A stretch of DNA of 64,000 bases from UBA11475 sp902486425 (GCA_902486425.1 CABTOK010000001.1:110064-174063); one strand, 5' to 3'; positions 23,728 to 32,760 are shown, counted from the first letter of the stretch. Program-made: numbers and translations. Notes: generated by a model not told the origin, from the letters alone.

Positions 23728-25680
23728 ATGTTTGAATATATAAGAATTGCGGTCGCCGTTCCGAACGTTTCGGTCGCAAACGTTACCTACAACGTAAACG
23801 AAATAATAAAAAAAGCGACCGAAGCCGATAAAGAGAAAGCCGATATAGTGCTTTTTCCGGAGCTTGCGATAACCGGTTACACCGCCGGGGATCTTTTCTT
23901 TCAGAAAACTCTTATGGAAGAAAACACAAACGGTCTTAAAGAAATCATAAAAGCGAGCAAAAACCTTAAATCGGTAATAGCAGTAGGGCTTCCGATCGAA
24001 GTAAAAGGAAGACTTTACAACGCCGCGGCGGTTGTTTACGGCGGTAAACTTTACGGCATCGTTCCTAAGACGTTTATTCCCAATTACAACGAATTTTACG
24101 AAAGAAGATGGTTCTCTTCCGGTACCGAACTCGACGTCGGCGAACTTACGGCGGAATATCTTAATATATCCGATATTCAGGAAGAATCCGTTTCCGTCGG
24201 CAACGATCTCGTATTCGATACGGGATATTTCAGATTCGGCGCGGAAGTGTGCGAAGATATATGGGCACCGATTCCGCAGAGCTGCCGTTTAACCCTTAAC
24301 GGGGCGGAAGTAATGCTCAACCTTTCGGCGAGCAACCAGTATCTTCTGAAAAGATCTTACAGGAGAGAAATGGTCAGCCAGCAGTCGGGGGCGCAGATCT
24401 GCGCTTACGCCTACGCTTCTTCGGGATCGGAAGAATCCACTACCGACCTTATATTCTCGGGACACGGTCTTATCTGTGCGGACGGGAAACTTATAGCCGA
24501 AAATAAAAAGTTCATCGACACCGATTACGTTTTATACGGCGACGTCGATCTCGGCAAGATAAGAACGGACAGACTTAAAATAAAGACTTACGGTCAGAGC
24601 GCGGATCTTTACGGCAGCGCGGACGACGTATATGAAGTTCGTATTCCTTACGAAGAAAGAGAAAACGACCTGAAATACGCCAAAATCGAAAAACTCCCGT
24701 TTGTTCCCGAAAACGAAGAAGAACTCGAAAGTCGCAGTAACGAAATTTTCGAAATGCAGGTTGAAGGACTTAAAAGAAGACTCGAAGTCGTATCCGCAAA
24801 ACCCGTAATAGGCGTTTCGGGCGGGCTCGATTCCACTCTCGCTCTTCTCGTTGCGACAGAAGCGGTAAAAAGACTTAATAAGCCCGTTTCCGAAGTAGTC
24901 GGCATAACCATGCCGTGTTTCGGAACTACTTCGAGAACTCACGATAATTCGGTACGTCTTATGAAGGCTTTGGGCGTTACATATGTCGAAATACCTATTA
25001 AAGAATCGGTTTTACAGCATTTCAGAGATATAGGTCAGGACGAAAATAAGTTCGATCTCACTTATGAAAATTCGCAGGCGCGCGAGCGCACGCAGGTGCT
25101 TATGGATTACGCCGGTAAAATAGGCGGCTTAGTCGTGGGAACGGGGGATCTTTCGGAACTCGCTCTCGGCTGGTGTACTTATAACGCCGACCATATGAGC
25201 ATGTACGGGGTTAACTCCGGCGTTCCGAAAACCGCGGTTAAAAACGTGGTAAAGGTCATCGCAAAAACGTACTTCCCGTCGGCGAAAGACATTATTGCGG
25301 ACGTCCTGGACACACCCGTCAGCCCGGAACTGCTACCGCCGTCCGATAACGGCAAGATAGCGCAGCAGACCGAAAACTTGGTCGGGCCTTACGAACTTCA
25401 CGACTTTTATATATATTACACACTCCGCTTCGGCTTTACTCCCGAAAAGATTTACGCCCTCGCAAATAAGGCTTTTGACGGCGAATACGATAAAAAGACT
25501 ATAAAGAAATGGCTCATAACCTTTTACAAGAGATTTTTCAGCCAGCAATACAAGCGTAATTGTATCCCGGACGGCGTAAAGATAGGTTCGGTTTCGCTCT
25601 CTCCGAGAGGCGATTTCAGAATGCCGAGCGACGCAAGCTCGTACGACTTCGTCCGCCGCGCGCAGAATCTCCCCGAATAA
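23728..25680 (+). CDS. nadE: glutamine-dependent NAD(+) synthetase
   Basis: Last step of NAD synthesis: amidates nicotinate adenine dinucleotide with ammonia from glutamine. The 650-residue protein has an N-terminal nitrilase-type glutaminase (Glu in FPELAITGYT, Lys in VPKTFIPNY, Cys in GAEVCEDIW at about residue 172) and a C-terminal synthetase with the ATP motif GVSGGLDST at about 362-370 and the DLSELALGWCTY segment. Length and domain order fit the two-domain enzyme. GAGAG precedes the ATG. Confidence 0.96.
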   Translation: MFEYIRIAVAVPNVSVANVTYNVNEIIKKATEADKEKADIVLFPELAITGYTAGDLFFQKTLMEENTNGLKEIIKASKNLKSVIAVGLPIEVKGRLYNAAAVVYGGKLYGIVPKTFIPNYNEFYERRWFSSGTELDVGELTAEYLNISDIQEESVSVGNDLVFDTGYFRFGAEVCEDIWAPIPQSCRLTLNGAEVMLNLSASNQYLLKRSYRREMVSQQSGAQICAYAYASSGSEESTTDLIFSGHGLICADGKLIAENKKFIDTDYVLYGDVDLGKIRTDRLKIKTYGQSADLYGSADDVYEVRIPYEERENDLKYAKIEKLPFVPENEEELESRSNEIFEMQVEGLKRRLEVVSAKPVIGVSGGLDSTLALLVATEAVKRLNKPVSEVVGITMPCFGTTSRTHDNSVRLMKALGVTYVEIPIKESVLQHFRDIGQDENKFDLTYENSQARERTQVLMDYAGKIGGLVVGTGDLSELALGWCTYNADHMSMYGVNSGVPKTAVKNVVKVIAKTYFPSAKDIIADVLDTPVSPELLPPSDNGKIAQQTENLVGPYELHDFYIYYTLRFGFTPEKIYALANKAFDGEYDKKTIKKWLITFYKRFFSQQYKRNCIPDGVKIGSVSLSPRGDFRMPSDASSYDFVRRAQNLPE

Positions 25681-25736
25681 TTCAAGACTTACGGGCAAGC
25701 CGAAAAATCGGCGGATATAAAATTAAAAATCAAAAT

Positions 25737-25768
25737 AAAAAGGTTCGGATCAGATCCGAACCTTTTTT
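25737..25768 (+). terminator. terminator of nadE
   Basis: Near-perfect long stem AAAAGGTTCGGATC / GATCCGAACCTTTT with six T at the end. The minus-strand side also has a T-rich flank, so it may act in both directions. Confidence 0.85.
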
Positions 25769-25833
25769 GCGTTTAAATTTGGTTTTTGTATGAAACTTTG
25801 CGTAAAATAAAGTTTTAATACGAAATAAAATTT

Positions 25834-26439
25834 TTATTCTTCGGGAGAGCTTATATAGGCGATGTGTGAATTCATAAAGGCGTAATAACGCTTCATTTTA
25901 AGAAGAACGCCCTTTCTTTCGATAAAGAATTGGTCCACGGCTTCCCATAAAAACACCCAGGCGAAAATATCAACGCACTCAGTCCATACCGCACCTGCGC
26001 CGAGTTCTGAGAGAACGAACATAAGCGACAGCGTAACCACGCCGATTATCGTAAAAATAAGGGAGATAAAGCCTTTCCGCGCGACGGATCTTGCAGCTTC
26101 GGTGAATTTTAAGGAGTAATAATTCTTTATCGCTTCTTCGTATACGGGGCGTTCGGAATCCGAAATGCAGTCGCCGTAAATATTGAGATCTATTTCTGCT
26201 TTCGGGTGAGAGCCGCTTGCGGCGTTCTCAAGAAAATCCGCTACTTCCTGCGAGATAACCGGCTTACCCACCGACGAAAAGGGCGATAAAAAATCGTCGT
26301 CGTTTTTTACGGCAAGGTCTATAACTCGTTTTTCGTAGACTTTTTTACCCGCTTTATCCGAAAATTCGACTTGTTTTTTCACTGCGTTCATTGCTGCTTC
26401 TTCCGCCGTTTCTTCTGTTTGTATAAATTCTTTTTCCAT
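25834..26439 (-). CDS. membrane protein of unknown function
   Basis: 201 residues. Residues 1-115 are cytosolic and acidic (EKEFIQTEETAEEAAM start), then two membrane helices (FISLIFTIIGVVTLSLMFVL; a second around VDIFAWVFLWEAVDQFF), and a basic end KGVLLKMKRYYAFMNS. No family recognised. AAGGAGA is at good distance from the ATG. It directly follows the remnant ORF at 26453-26690 on the same strand; the remnant stop codon overlaps the start of its ribosome site, hinting that they were once one operon. Confidence 0.7.
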   Translation of the reverse strand: MEKEFIQTEETAEEAAMNAVKKQVEFSDKAGKKVYEKRVIDLAVKNDDDFLSPFSSVGKPVISQEVADFLENAASGSHPKAEIDLNIYGDCISDSERPVYEEAIKNYYSLKFTEAARSVARKGFISLIFTIIGVVTLSLMFVLSELGAGAVWTECVDIFAWVFLWEAVDQFFIERKGVLLKMKRYYAFMNSHIAYISSPEE

Positions 26440-26452
26440 GATGAGTATCTCC

Positions 26453-26690
26453 TTATAAGGTCTGTGCGGTTATCACGCCGGGTTTTTCGTCTCCGACAGG
26501 TTTGGTTTTAAAACTTTTCGACCACGTCTTGGTGTATTCGTACAATATTTCGGGCGTAACGGCGGAGATGTCGCGGCAATACTTTACGTATTCGCACACG
26601 AGACCTTAAATGGAAACTCATCTTCGTTAAGCGCGTTAAGGGTGGGTATTGCGTCTTCGATTTCTTTAATGACCACTACGGGTATTACTA
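26453..26690 (-). pseudogene. frameshifted remnant of an unidentified gene
   Basis: On the minus strand one frame reads IVIPVVVIKEIEDAIPTLNA... to about 26605, then coding-like sequence continues in another frame as CEYVKYCRDISAVTPEILYE... up to a TAA at 26453. The two parts join at about 26590-26605 with a one- or two-base shift and no good start codon. The amino acid composition looks coding. The family is not recognised. Confidence 0.5.
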
Positions 26691-26705
26691 TAATCGAATT
26701 TCATA

Positions 26706-27695
26706 TTATTTTATTTCCTTTTCTGCTCCGTCTGAGCCGTACATGGCAAGTATCAATTTTACGACCTTTCTTGCTTCGAAAAAGTCGAGCGCGAAAGGTT
26801 TATGCCGCTCTAAACAGTCGTAATAATCTTTAATAAGGTTTATATGCCCAGTGCCCCACACTTCTTTGCCGAATATCGGTTGCCCCTTTTCGGTCTCGAC
26901 GAACTTATCGTCTATAATAAGGTTATCGCCGACGATGACCACGGTGTGCTCGCCGTCGCTTACCGATATGTTTACGGGGAAGCTGTATTTTGCGGCGTTG
27001 GTGGCGTTTATAATAAAATCCTTATTCGGATTATTTTTATACTTAAACAACCCGAAAGCCGTGTCTTCGACTTCGATTATTCCGCGAAGCGAGTTGTTCG
27101 AAACATTCGCGATAACGCTGTCGGGCATACCCATAAACCACTGCAGAATGTCAAGGGTGTGAAGCGCCTGATTTATCATAACTCCGCCGCCCTCGGTCGC
27201 TTTTTTGCCGCGCCAGTCGCCGCTGTGATAATAATTTGCGTCGCGCTTCCAAACAAGCGTTCCCGCCGCAGATATAAGATTTTTGCCCTCTAAGTACTTT
27301 TTGGCGTATAAAACGGACGGGTTGTACCTGTTCTGCTGGCAAACGCCGAAAACCGCCTTGCTGTTTTTAACCGCCGCCTCGATATCTGAAAGTTGTTCCT
27401 TCGAGATAGCGATGGGCTTTTCGCACAATACGTTTACGTTTTTAGCGAGCGCGTAAACGGATATGGGCGCGTGCAGAAAATGCGGCGTGCAGATATGAAC
27501 GACATCTAAACTCTCGTTATCCAAAAGTTCTTTATAGTCGGAATAAATTTTAGCGTTTAAGTTAAACTCTTTAATCGCTTCTTCCGCGCGCTCTTTAACG
27601 CTGTCGCATAGGGCGACGACATCTATCTTTCTCAATTTAAGCGCGTTTATGTGGATTTTGCTTATCGCGCCTACACCGATAACTGCTGCTTTCAT
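26706..27695 (-). CDS. Gfo/Idh/MocA family NAD(P)-dependent oxidoreductase
   Basis: A 329-residue dehydrogenase, probably acting on a sugar, inositol or sugar acid. The Rossmann motif is AAVIGVGAISKIHINAL near residue 3; the conserved EKP (LCEKPIAIS) and the catalytic-site region GGGVMINQALHTLD follow. The start at 27695 (MKAAVIG) has AAGGAGA upstream; a longer frame to 27740 lacks a site. It is the last gene of the minus-strand cluster and is separated from the related upstream gene by 296 bases. Confidence 0.88.
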   Translation of the reverse strand: MKAAVIGVGAISKIHINALKLRKIDVVALCDSVKERAEEAIKEFNLNAKIYSDYKELLDNESLDVVHICTPHFLHAPISVYALAKNVNVLCEKPIAISKEQLSDIEAAVKNSKAVFGVCQQNRYNPSVLYAKKYLEGKNLISAAGTLVWKRDANYYHSGDWRGKKATEGGGVMINQALHTLDILQWFMGMPDSVIANVSNNSLRGIIEVEDTAFGLFKYKNNPNKDFIINATNAAKYSFPVNISVSDGEHTVVIVGDNLIIDDKFVETEKGQPIFGKEVWGTGHINLIKDYYDCLERHKPFALDFFEARKVVKLILAMYGSDGAEKEIK

Positions 27696-27991
27696 AACTC
27701 TCCTTATAATAAAAGGCGACTTTAAAGAAAAGCCGCCCACGTGTATGCTTTCGCAAGTTTGCGCCCACGATTATTTATGAGCGATAAAATTTCTAAGCTA
27801 TAAATTTTTAATCGACGATTAAATATTGTCCCGCACTGCGTCGCAATATGCTTTTTTCGAGCAAGAAATTACCCGCAAAGCGGTTTATTTTGGCAAGCCG
27901 GACACCCGAAACCGTACTTGCCGTACGGTGAGCGGTGTTTAGCGCCGCATAAAGCGATTTGTTGCCGAAAAAATAATCGTGAGATGAAAAT
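27696..27991 (-). other. 296-base gap between two oxidoreductase genes
   Basis: No gene is convincing here. It contains small inverted repeats such as CCGTACTTGCCGTACGG near 27930 and GCAAACTTGC near 27752, and two CGTGGGCG units flanking the latter on the minus strand. It might be a decayed gene or hold a processing site. Confidence 0.3.
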
Positions 27992-29173
27992 TTAACGCTT
28001 AACCTTGCTTCCGTAAGTGTCTTCGGTATCGGCAACGGTGTCGATAACGTTTTCTTTACGGCGGGAAACGTCAATTCTCTTCTTTAACTCGTTATAGTAT
28101 AACTCATCGTCAATGGGAATTGCAACCTTTTTATCGAGCCAGGTGGATAAAAGCATAGCGTCCATAAGTTCAACGCCGTTTATGCCCTCTTTGCCGTCGA
28201 CAAAAAGCGGCTCTTTACCGAGTATTGCGTTGGTAAAGTTGCGGCATATACCCACGTGCTGAAGGTTTACGCCGTCCGTTTCGACCTCGGATGTTTCCTT
28301 TTCGGGAAGCGCAAACGCCGAGTTTGCGGTTTTTGTAAACTCGCGCAAGTCGGGGGTTACCTTCGTCATCATAAGCTTGTCGTTTTCGCAGACGAGCTTG
28401 CCTTTCGTTCCCGCGACTTCGAAGCGGTTTGTGCCGGGGAATTCGCCCGTAGTTGTTATAAACACGCCATTTGCACCGTTTGCGTATTCGAGATACGCCG
28501 TAACGTCGTCCTCTACTTCTATATCGTGGAATCTGCCGAAGTTACAAAACGACCTGACAGCCGTCGGCATCATTCCCGTTACCCAGGATATTAAGTCGAG
28601 CTGGTGGGGACATTGATTAAACAGCACACCGCCGCCCTCGCCCGACCACGTCCCGCGCCAGTCACCGCTGTCGTAGTAAAACTGCGGGCGGTACCAGTCG
28701 GTTATTATCCAGTTTACGCGCGTAACTTCGCCGATGCCGCCGCTTAAAATAATCTCTCTCATCTTTCTGTACAAACAGTTGGTTCTTTGATTGAACATCA
28801 TCGTAAACAAACCTTTTGCGGTTTTTACGACTTCCATCATTTTCTTAACCTGTTTGGTGTAAACGCCCGCCGGCTTTTCACAAATAACGTTCAAGCCCTT
28901 TTTAAGCGCATAAATGACTATTTCGGGGTGAAAGTAGTGGGGGACGGCTACTATAACCGCGTCTACTTCGCCGCCGTCAACCAAGTCTTTATAAGATAAA
29001 TAGGTTTTAAAGCCCGCGTCGGGGTACTTTCCTACCATTCTGTCTATTCTGTCCTGACGGATATCGCATATAGCGGTTACTTTCGCGCCGGGAACTTCTC
29101 CTTTCTGAAAATAGCCCATGTGACCCGTACCCATATTGCCTAAGCCGATAATGCCGTATCTTACTATATTCAT
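27992..29173 (-). CDS. Gfo/Idh/MocA family NAD(P)-dependent oxidoreductase
   Basis: 393 residues with the Rossmann motif YGIIGLGNMGTGHMGYF at about residue 6, the NVICEKPAGVYTKQ motif and the active-site segment GEGGGVLFNQCPHQLDL. It is related to its downstream neighbour but longer by about 60 residues, mostly at the C-terminus. GGAGA is before the ATG, and the isomerase gene upstream ends 9 bases away, so the two are cotranscribed. The substrate is unknown, probably a polyol or sugar. Confidence 0.88.
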   Translation of the reverse strand: MNIVRYGIIGLGNMGTGHMGYFQKGEVPGAKVTAICDIRQDRIDRMVGKYPDAGFKTYLSYKDLVDGGEVDAVIVAVPHYFHPEIVIYALKKGLNVICEKPAGVYTKQVKKMMEVVKTAKGLFTMMFNQRTNCLYRKMREIILSGGIGEVTRVNWIITDWYRPQFYYDSGDWRGTWSGEGGGVLFNQCPHQLDLISWVTGMMPTAVRSFCNFGRFHDIEVEDDVTAYLEYANGANGVFITTTGEFPGTNRFEVAGTKGKLVCENDKLMMTKVTPDLREFTKTANSAFALPEKETSEVETDGVNLQHVGICRNFTNAILGKEPLFVDGKEGINGVELMDAMLLSTWLDKKVAIPIDDELYYNELKKRIDVSRRKENVIDTVADTEDTYGSKVKR

Positions 29174-29182
29174 AGATTTCTC

Positions 29183-29947
29183 CTAAAAATTGTTTTTTAA
29201 ATATATAATGCTCTTTATAACTTCGCCTAAGCTGTCTTCTTTTTCGGCGGCGTTATCCTGCTCGACGAACAAATACTTCGCGCCCGCTTCTAAAACCGCG
29301 GGAATCATTTTATGGAAGTTGAGCGTACCGTCGCCGCAAGGACATTCTTTGTTGATAAAGACGCATTTTGCTGGGTCGCCGTCTAAAATAACGCTGTGGT
29401 CTTTTAAGTGCACGCAGTCAACCCTGCCCGTAATGCGTTTTACGAGGTCGTAAAAATCGACGCCGCCGCGCTGAACCCAATAAGTGTCGAGCGTAAAGTT
29501 TATTTCGGGCGCGGTTTCTATAATATAGTCGTAATAAGTTTTGCCCGTTTCGTCCTTGCTGAACTCGTGCATGTGGTTATGATAAAAGAATTTAAGCCCT
29601 GCGTCGCTTATTCTTTTTGCTGCTACGCGGAGTTTGTCTATAAGCGGCTTAAACTCCTGCATCGGCTTGAAAACGCCGCCTAAACCTATGTTATAGCAAC
29701 CTATTTCTTTATGCTCTTTTATAAGCGCGTCGGTGTCGTTTAAAATTCTGTCCATAGGTACGTGGGTAAGGTAGACGGGCAAGCCTACTTCGTCAAGTTC
29801 CCGTTTAACTTTGTCAACCTTGAACTCTATGCCCGAATACTGCAAAAAGTCGTACCCCGCGGCCTTAAGCTTTAAACAAGTATCTATAAACTTGTCGTCG
29901 GTGTCGATTAAGTTTCTTATAGAGTATAAGTTAAGACCGAATTTCAT
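29183..29947 (-). CDS. sugar phosphate isomerase/epimerase, TIM barrel
   Basis: 254 residues of the xylose-isomerase-like AP endonuclease 2 fold, as in IolE, IolH or hydroxypyruvate isomerases. Metal ligand regions are visible: FYHNHMHEF (His), FTLDTYWVQRGG (Asp), CVHLKDHS (His) and YLFVEQDN (Glu). The ATG overlaps the stop of the upstream isomerase by four bases (ATGA), with GGAGG within the end of that gene. Confidence 0.88.
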   Translation of the reverse strand: MKFGLNLYSIRNLIDTDDKFIDTCLKLKAAGYDFLQYSGIEFKVDKVKRELDEVGLPVYLTHVPMDRILNDTDALIKEHKEIGCYNIGLGGVFKPMQEFKPLIDKLRVAAKRISDAGLKFFYHNHMHEFSKDETGKTYYDYIIETAPEINFTLDTYWVQRGGVDFYDLVKRITGRVDCVHLKDHSVILDGDPAKCVFINKECPCGDGTLNFHKMIPAVLEAGAKYLFVEQDNAAEKEDSLGEVIKSIIYLKNNF

Positions 29948-30795
29948 TTTAAAAACCCTCCTTCGGTTTCTTTATAACCCTTTTCGGTTAATAGTTTTTT
30001 GAGCGCTTTGACCGCGCAGTCAAACGCTTCGCGGTTCGTATTAAAGCTATATTTATTCTTCATTTCGGTGCCGTCTATTTTAGCGTAACCGTCGAAAACT
30101 TTAAGGTGCGGCTCTAAGGTAAGAACGGCGTTTCTGCCATCTAAACTGTCTATAAGCCCCGATACGTCTCCGTCGCCAAAGCCCGCGGGGACTATCTCGC
30201 CCGTATTTTTAATTACGTCTTTTATATGATAGTAGTCGGTGCAGAATTGTGTTTTATCACGCGCTTCACGCGCAGAAAAACCGCACTGTATATAGTTTGC
30301 GGGGTCGTACACAAAGTTAAGCCCCTTTACCGCCGCATATAAATCGAGCACCCTTTCGATGCTGTCGCCGTAAACTTCTTTTTCGTTTTCGTGGCAAAGT
30401 TTAACGCCGTTTTTGTCGGCTAAACAAACTGCCTTACAGAGTAAATCGACGACTTTTTCGCAAGAGTTATAGGCGTTGAAAAAACTGAAAATTCTTATAC
30501 GCTTTGAGCCAAAGCCTTTCGCTATCCGAGCGGCGAGGGATACGTCTTTTAAAAAATCTTCTTCGGTAACGCTTATATCGGTTTTTCCGACGGGCGAACC
30601 TATCGACCAGACTTTTACGCCCGCTTTTTTCAACTCTTCGCTATATTTTTTAATTTCGGCATCGGTAAAACTTAAAACGTTTTTTCCGTCTATCGAACGG
30701 AGTTCTAGATATTTGATTCCGTTTTCTTTTAAAGCGGAAATCTGCTCTTTTAAACCGCTTGCCGCCTCGTCCGCAAACGCACACAATTCAATCAT
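29944..30795 (-). CDS. sugar phosphate isomerase/epimerase, TIM barrel
   Basis: First gene of the minus-strand cluster, 283 residues. It has the same fold as its downstream neighbour but low similarity: Glu in KYLELRSIDG, His-Glu in KLCHENEKE, Asp in FVYDPANYIQ, the YYHIKD segment and a late Glu in LTLEPHL. Together with two Gfo/Idh enzymes this suggests an oxidation-isomerisation route for a polyol or keto-sugar, controlled by the divergent AraC protein. That pathway is inference. Confidence 0.87.
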   Translation of the reverse strand: MIELCAFADEAASGLKEQISALKENGIKYLELRSIDGKNVLSFTDAEIKKYSEELKKAGVKVWSIGSPVGKTDISVTEEDFLKDVSLAARIAKGFGSKRIRIFSFFNAYNSCEKVVDLLCKAVCLADKNGVKLCHENEKEVYGDSIERVLDLYAAVKGLNFVYDPANYIQCGFSAREARDKTQFCTDYYHIKDVIKNTGEIVPAGFGDGDVSGLIDSLDGRNAVLTLEPHLKVFDGYAKIDGTEMKNKYSFNTNREAFDCAVKALKKLLTEKGYKETEGGFLK

Positions 30796-30835
30796 TTTTA
30801 CGCTCCCGATAATACGATTTTTATTTTACAATTCA

Positions 30836-30863
30836 ATTATACCGCTACAATAACTCAAATCAA
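30836..30863 (-). promoter_or_regulatory. promoter of the sugar cluster
   Basis: Minus strand TTGATT (30863-30858), 16 bases, TATAAT (30841-30836), about 40 bases before the first gene. Confidence 0.65.
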
Positions 30864-30885
30864 TTACTAAAATTACTTAAAAACA

Positions 30886-30914
30886 TTGCAAATCTTGCAA
30901 AAAAAATATATAAT
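30886..30914 (+). promoter_or_regulatory. promoter of the AraC gene, adjoining its start codon
   Basis: TTGCAA (30886-30891), 17 bases, TATAAT (30909-30914). The ATG is at 30921, where transcription would begin. TTGCAAATCTTGCAA at 30886-30900 is also a direct repeat that could be an AraC half-site pair. Confidence 0.65.
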
Positions 30915-30920
30915 TGAAGT

Positions 30921-31709
30921 ATGAACGACTTTAAATTTAACGGAACGACTTTTTCTTACGCCAATTTCGTAAAATTCGATATAACAAGGTTTTCAAAACA
31001 CGTGCACGGCGACTTTGAGTTTTTGCTTTTTTTATCGGGCGACGCAAGTTACGTCGTCGAACACAAAAAGTTTGCTCTTATACCCGACGTTCTGGTGCTT
31101 TCCAAGCCGATGCAGTATCACTTTATAGAGATAAACAGCGCGGATATTCCGTACGAAAGATATTGCGTGCAGTTCGATCTTACAAAGTTCCCCGAAAGCA
31201 TAAGGAATAAAATAAACGGCTTTACCGAAACGCTCCGTTTAGATAAAAACAGCCGCGTTTTTAAGATTATGAAGAGCATGCGAGACTATTCCGATATTTT
31301 TCCGCCGGAAGCCTACCCCGAACTATACGATTCGCTTTTATGCGAATTGGTTTTCGCCGCGTCGCTCGAAGGGAGCGGCGGAAACGTGAATTTCATCGAA
31401 GCGGACGACGTTACCCTTAAAGCGCTTGAATATATAAATGCACACATCTTCGAGCCGATTACCCTAAAAGCGATTGCCGACGGGGTTTACACTTCCCCGT
31501 CGAGCCTTTGCCACAGGTTCAAAAAAAGCATGCAAATCGGCGTTTACGAGTATGTAACCAAGAAGAAAATGACCATTGCCGACGGGCTTTTGCACCGTGG
31601 GGAGCCGCCTTTATCGGTCGCAGCAAAACTCGGATATCAGGACTATTCGACCTTTTATAGAAGCTACAAGGCGGCGTTTTTGCGCCCGCCGAAAGCGGCG
31701 AAGAATTAG
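30921..31709 (+). CDS. AraC family transcriptional regulator
   Basis: 262 residues: an N-terminal cupin-like sensing domain (HVHGDFEFLLFLSGDASYVV at about 28-47) and a C-terminal double helix-turn-helix (ITLKAIADGVYTSPSSLCHR near 174, and LSVAAKLGYQDYSTFYRSYK near 231). Divergent from the sugar cluster, which it most likely regulates. No ribosome site precedes the ATG: the -10 box ends six bases before it, so the mRNA may be leaderless. An internal start would cut into the sensing domain. Confidence 0.88.
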   Translation: MNDFKFNGTTFSYANFVKFDITRFSKHVHGDFEFLLFLSGDASYVVEHKKFALIPDVLVLSKPMQYHFIEINSADIPYERYCVQFDLTKFPESIRNKINGFTETLRLDKNSRVFKIMKSMRDYSDIFPPEAYPELYDSLLCELVFAASLEGSGGNVNFIEADDVTLKALEYINAHIFEPITLKAIADGVYTSPSSLCHRFKKSMQIGVYEYVTKKKMTIADGLLHRGEPPLSVAAKLGYQDYSTFYRSYKAAFLRPPKAAKN

Positions 31710-31740
31710 CCGGGAAAAACCGCTTATAAAAGGAGAAATT

Positions 31741-31881
31741 ATGTCTGAATTTACAAAAGTTATAACAGTACGAAAACATGAGCGCGGTGGAGATGGGGGG
31801 ACTCTTTTTACCTAAAAATCGGTTAAAATACTTGCGGCTCTTTCTACTTACGATATAGACGGTATCGATCTCGTCAAAACG
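31741..31881 (+). pseudogene. decayed 5' copy of the TerB-like gene
   Basis: Matches the start of the intact gene at 32279 with an offset of exactly 538 bases, including the ribosome site AAAAGGAGAAATT. Two compensating indels (minus two near 31768, plus two near 31795) and a GAA to TAA change near 31814 kill the frame. The similarity stops abruptly at 31881, where an ABC permease remnant begins. Confidence 0.8.
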
Positions 31882-32222
31882 CAGGCGCGTTCCTTGTTTT
31901 GTTCGCTCTTTCCGGGCTCAACTTCTTCACTTCGTGCCGGTTCGACAGAAGCAAGCGTTCGATGGCGATCGGCGGCGGTTTAAGCATATTTGCTCTCGTC
32001 GCGGCTATGCTCGGCTTGTTCGGCAGCCCCGTCATTCCCAAGGTCGTAAGACTCGATTCTCTTAACTACTTCAATTACACGACCATCATTTCACTCTTCG
32101 ACGTCGTTTCGATCATGGACGGAAATCTTACCTTCCTCCGTGAAGTTCGTCAAGAAAGACTTACCGCTCTGATTGTAAATTATCGTGCGTTCAAAAAGGG
32201 ATTGACCGCGCGGAAAAAATAA
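31882..32222 (+). pseudogene. C-terminal remnant of an ABC-2 type permease
   Basis: The frame reads GAFLVLFALSGLNFFTSC, then FDRSKRSMAIGGGLSIF, and LNYFNYTTIISLFDVVSIMD, which resembles the last membrane helices of ABC-2 family permeases in Firmicutes. There is no start region, and the fragment begins exactly where similarity of the upstream copy to the TerB-like gene ends. The last 30 residues do not fit the family. Assignment from memory of the family pattern, so moderate. Confidence 0.55.
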
Positions 32223-32278
32223 AGTATAATAAAAAGAAAGGAAGTTAAGCGGCGAAACCGCTTTTAAAAGGAGAAATT

Positions 32279-32731
32279 ATGTTTGAATTTGCAAAAGTTA
32301 TGAAACAATACGAAAATATGAGCGCGGTGGAAAGGGGACTCGTTATTACCGAAAAATCGGTTAAAATACTTGCGGCTCTTTCTACTTACGACATAGACGG
32401 CATCGATCCCGTCGAAACGCTCGCCGCGTTCGTTATGGGTTCGGTCGTTGCCGACGGTAAACTTCACGAGAAGGAATATCTTCTTATTTATCCCGCTCTC
32501 GTAAAAACTTTCGGCGCGGACTTCGACTTCGCTACGATCAAAAAGTCTTTCGAAGAAGACAAGGACACCGCTAAGGAAATCAAAAAGTATACCGAAGAAC
32601 TTTCAAAAATTCTCGGCATGCTCGACGAAGATCTTCAGGCGGACATCGTCATCCTTTGTCTTTGCATCATGACCGTAGACGGCAAAGTTTCGTTAAAAGA
32701 AAGAAATTACGTAAAACGTCTTATGGCGTAA
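32279..32731 (+). CDS. TerB-like domain protein
   Basis: 150 residues, all helical, with two acidic TerB-type repeats: VMGSVVADGKLHEKEYLLIY (about 51-70) and CLCIMTVDGKVSLKERNYVK (about 128-147), each with the (A/V)DGK-x2-x-E pattern seen in TerB/DjlA N-terminal domains. TerB proteins are linked to stress and metal binding; the role here is open. AAAAGGAG is placed well. A broken duplicate lies just upstream. Confidence 0.7.
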   Translation: MFEFAKVMKQYENMSAVERGLVITEKSVKILAALSTYDIDGIDPVETLAAFVMGSVVADGKLHEKEYLLIYPALVKTFGADFDFATIKKSFEEDKDTAKEIKKYTEELSKILGMLDEDLQADIVILCLCIMTVDGKVSLKERNYVKRLMA

Positions 32732-32760
32732 ACGAAACGATGTTTAAACAAACCGAAATA

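Noticed and set aside
27808..28074. Minus-strand frame across the gap and the start of the oxidoreductase end
   Set aside because: Overlaps a real gene in another frame and has no ribosome site.
31576..31815. Open frame overlapping the end of the AraC gene and the broken copy
   Set aside because: It is an antiparallel-free shadow of the AraC frame and has no ribosome site or family pattern.
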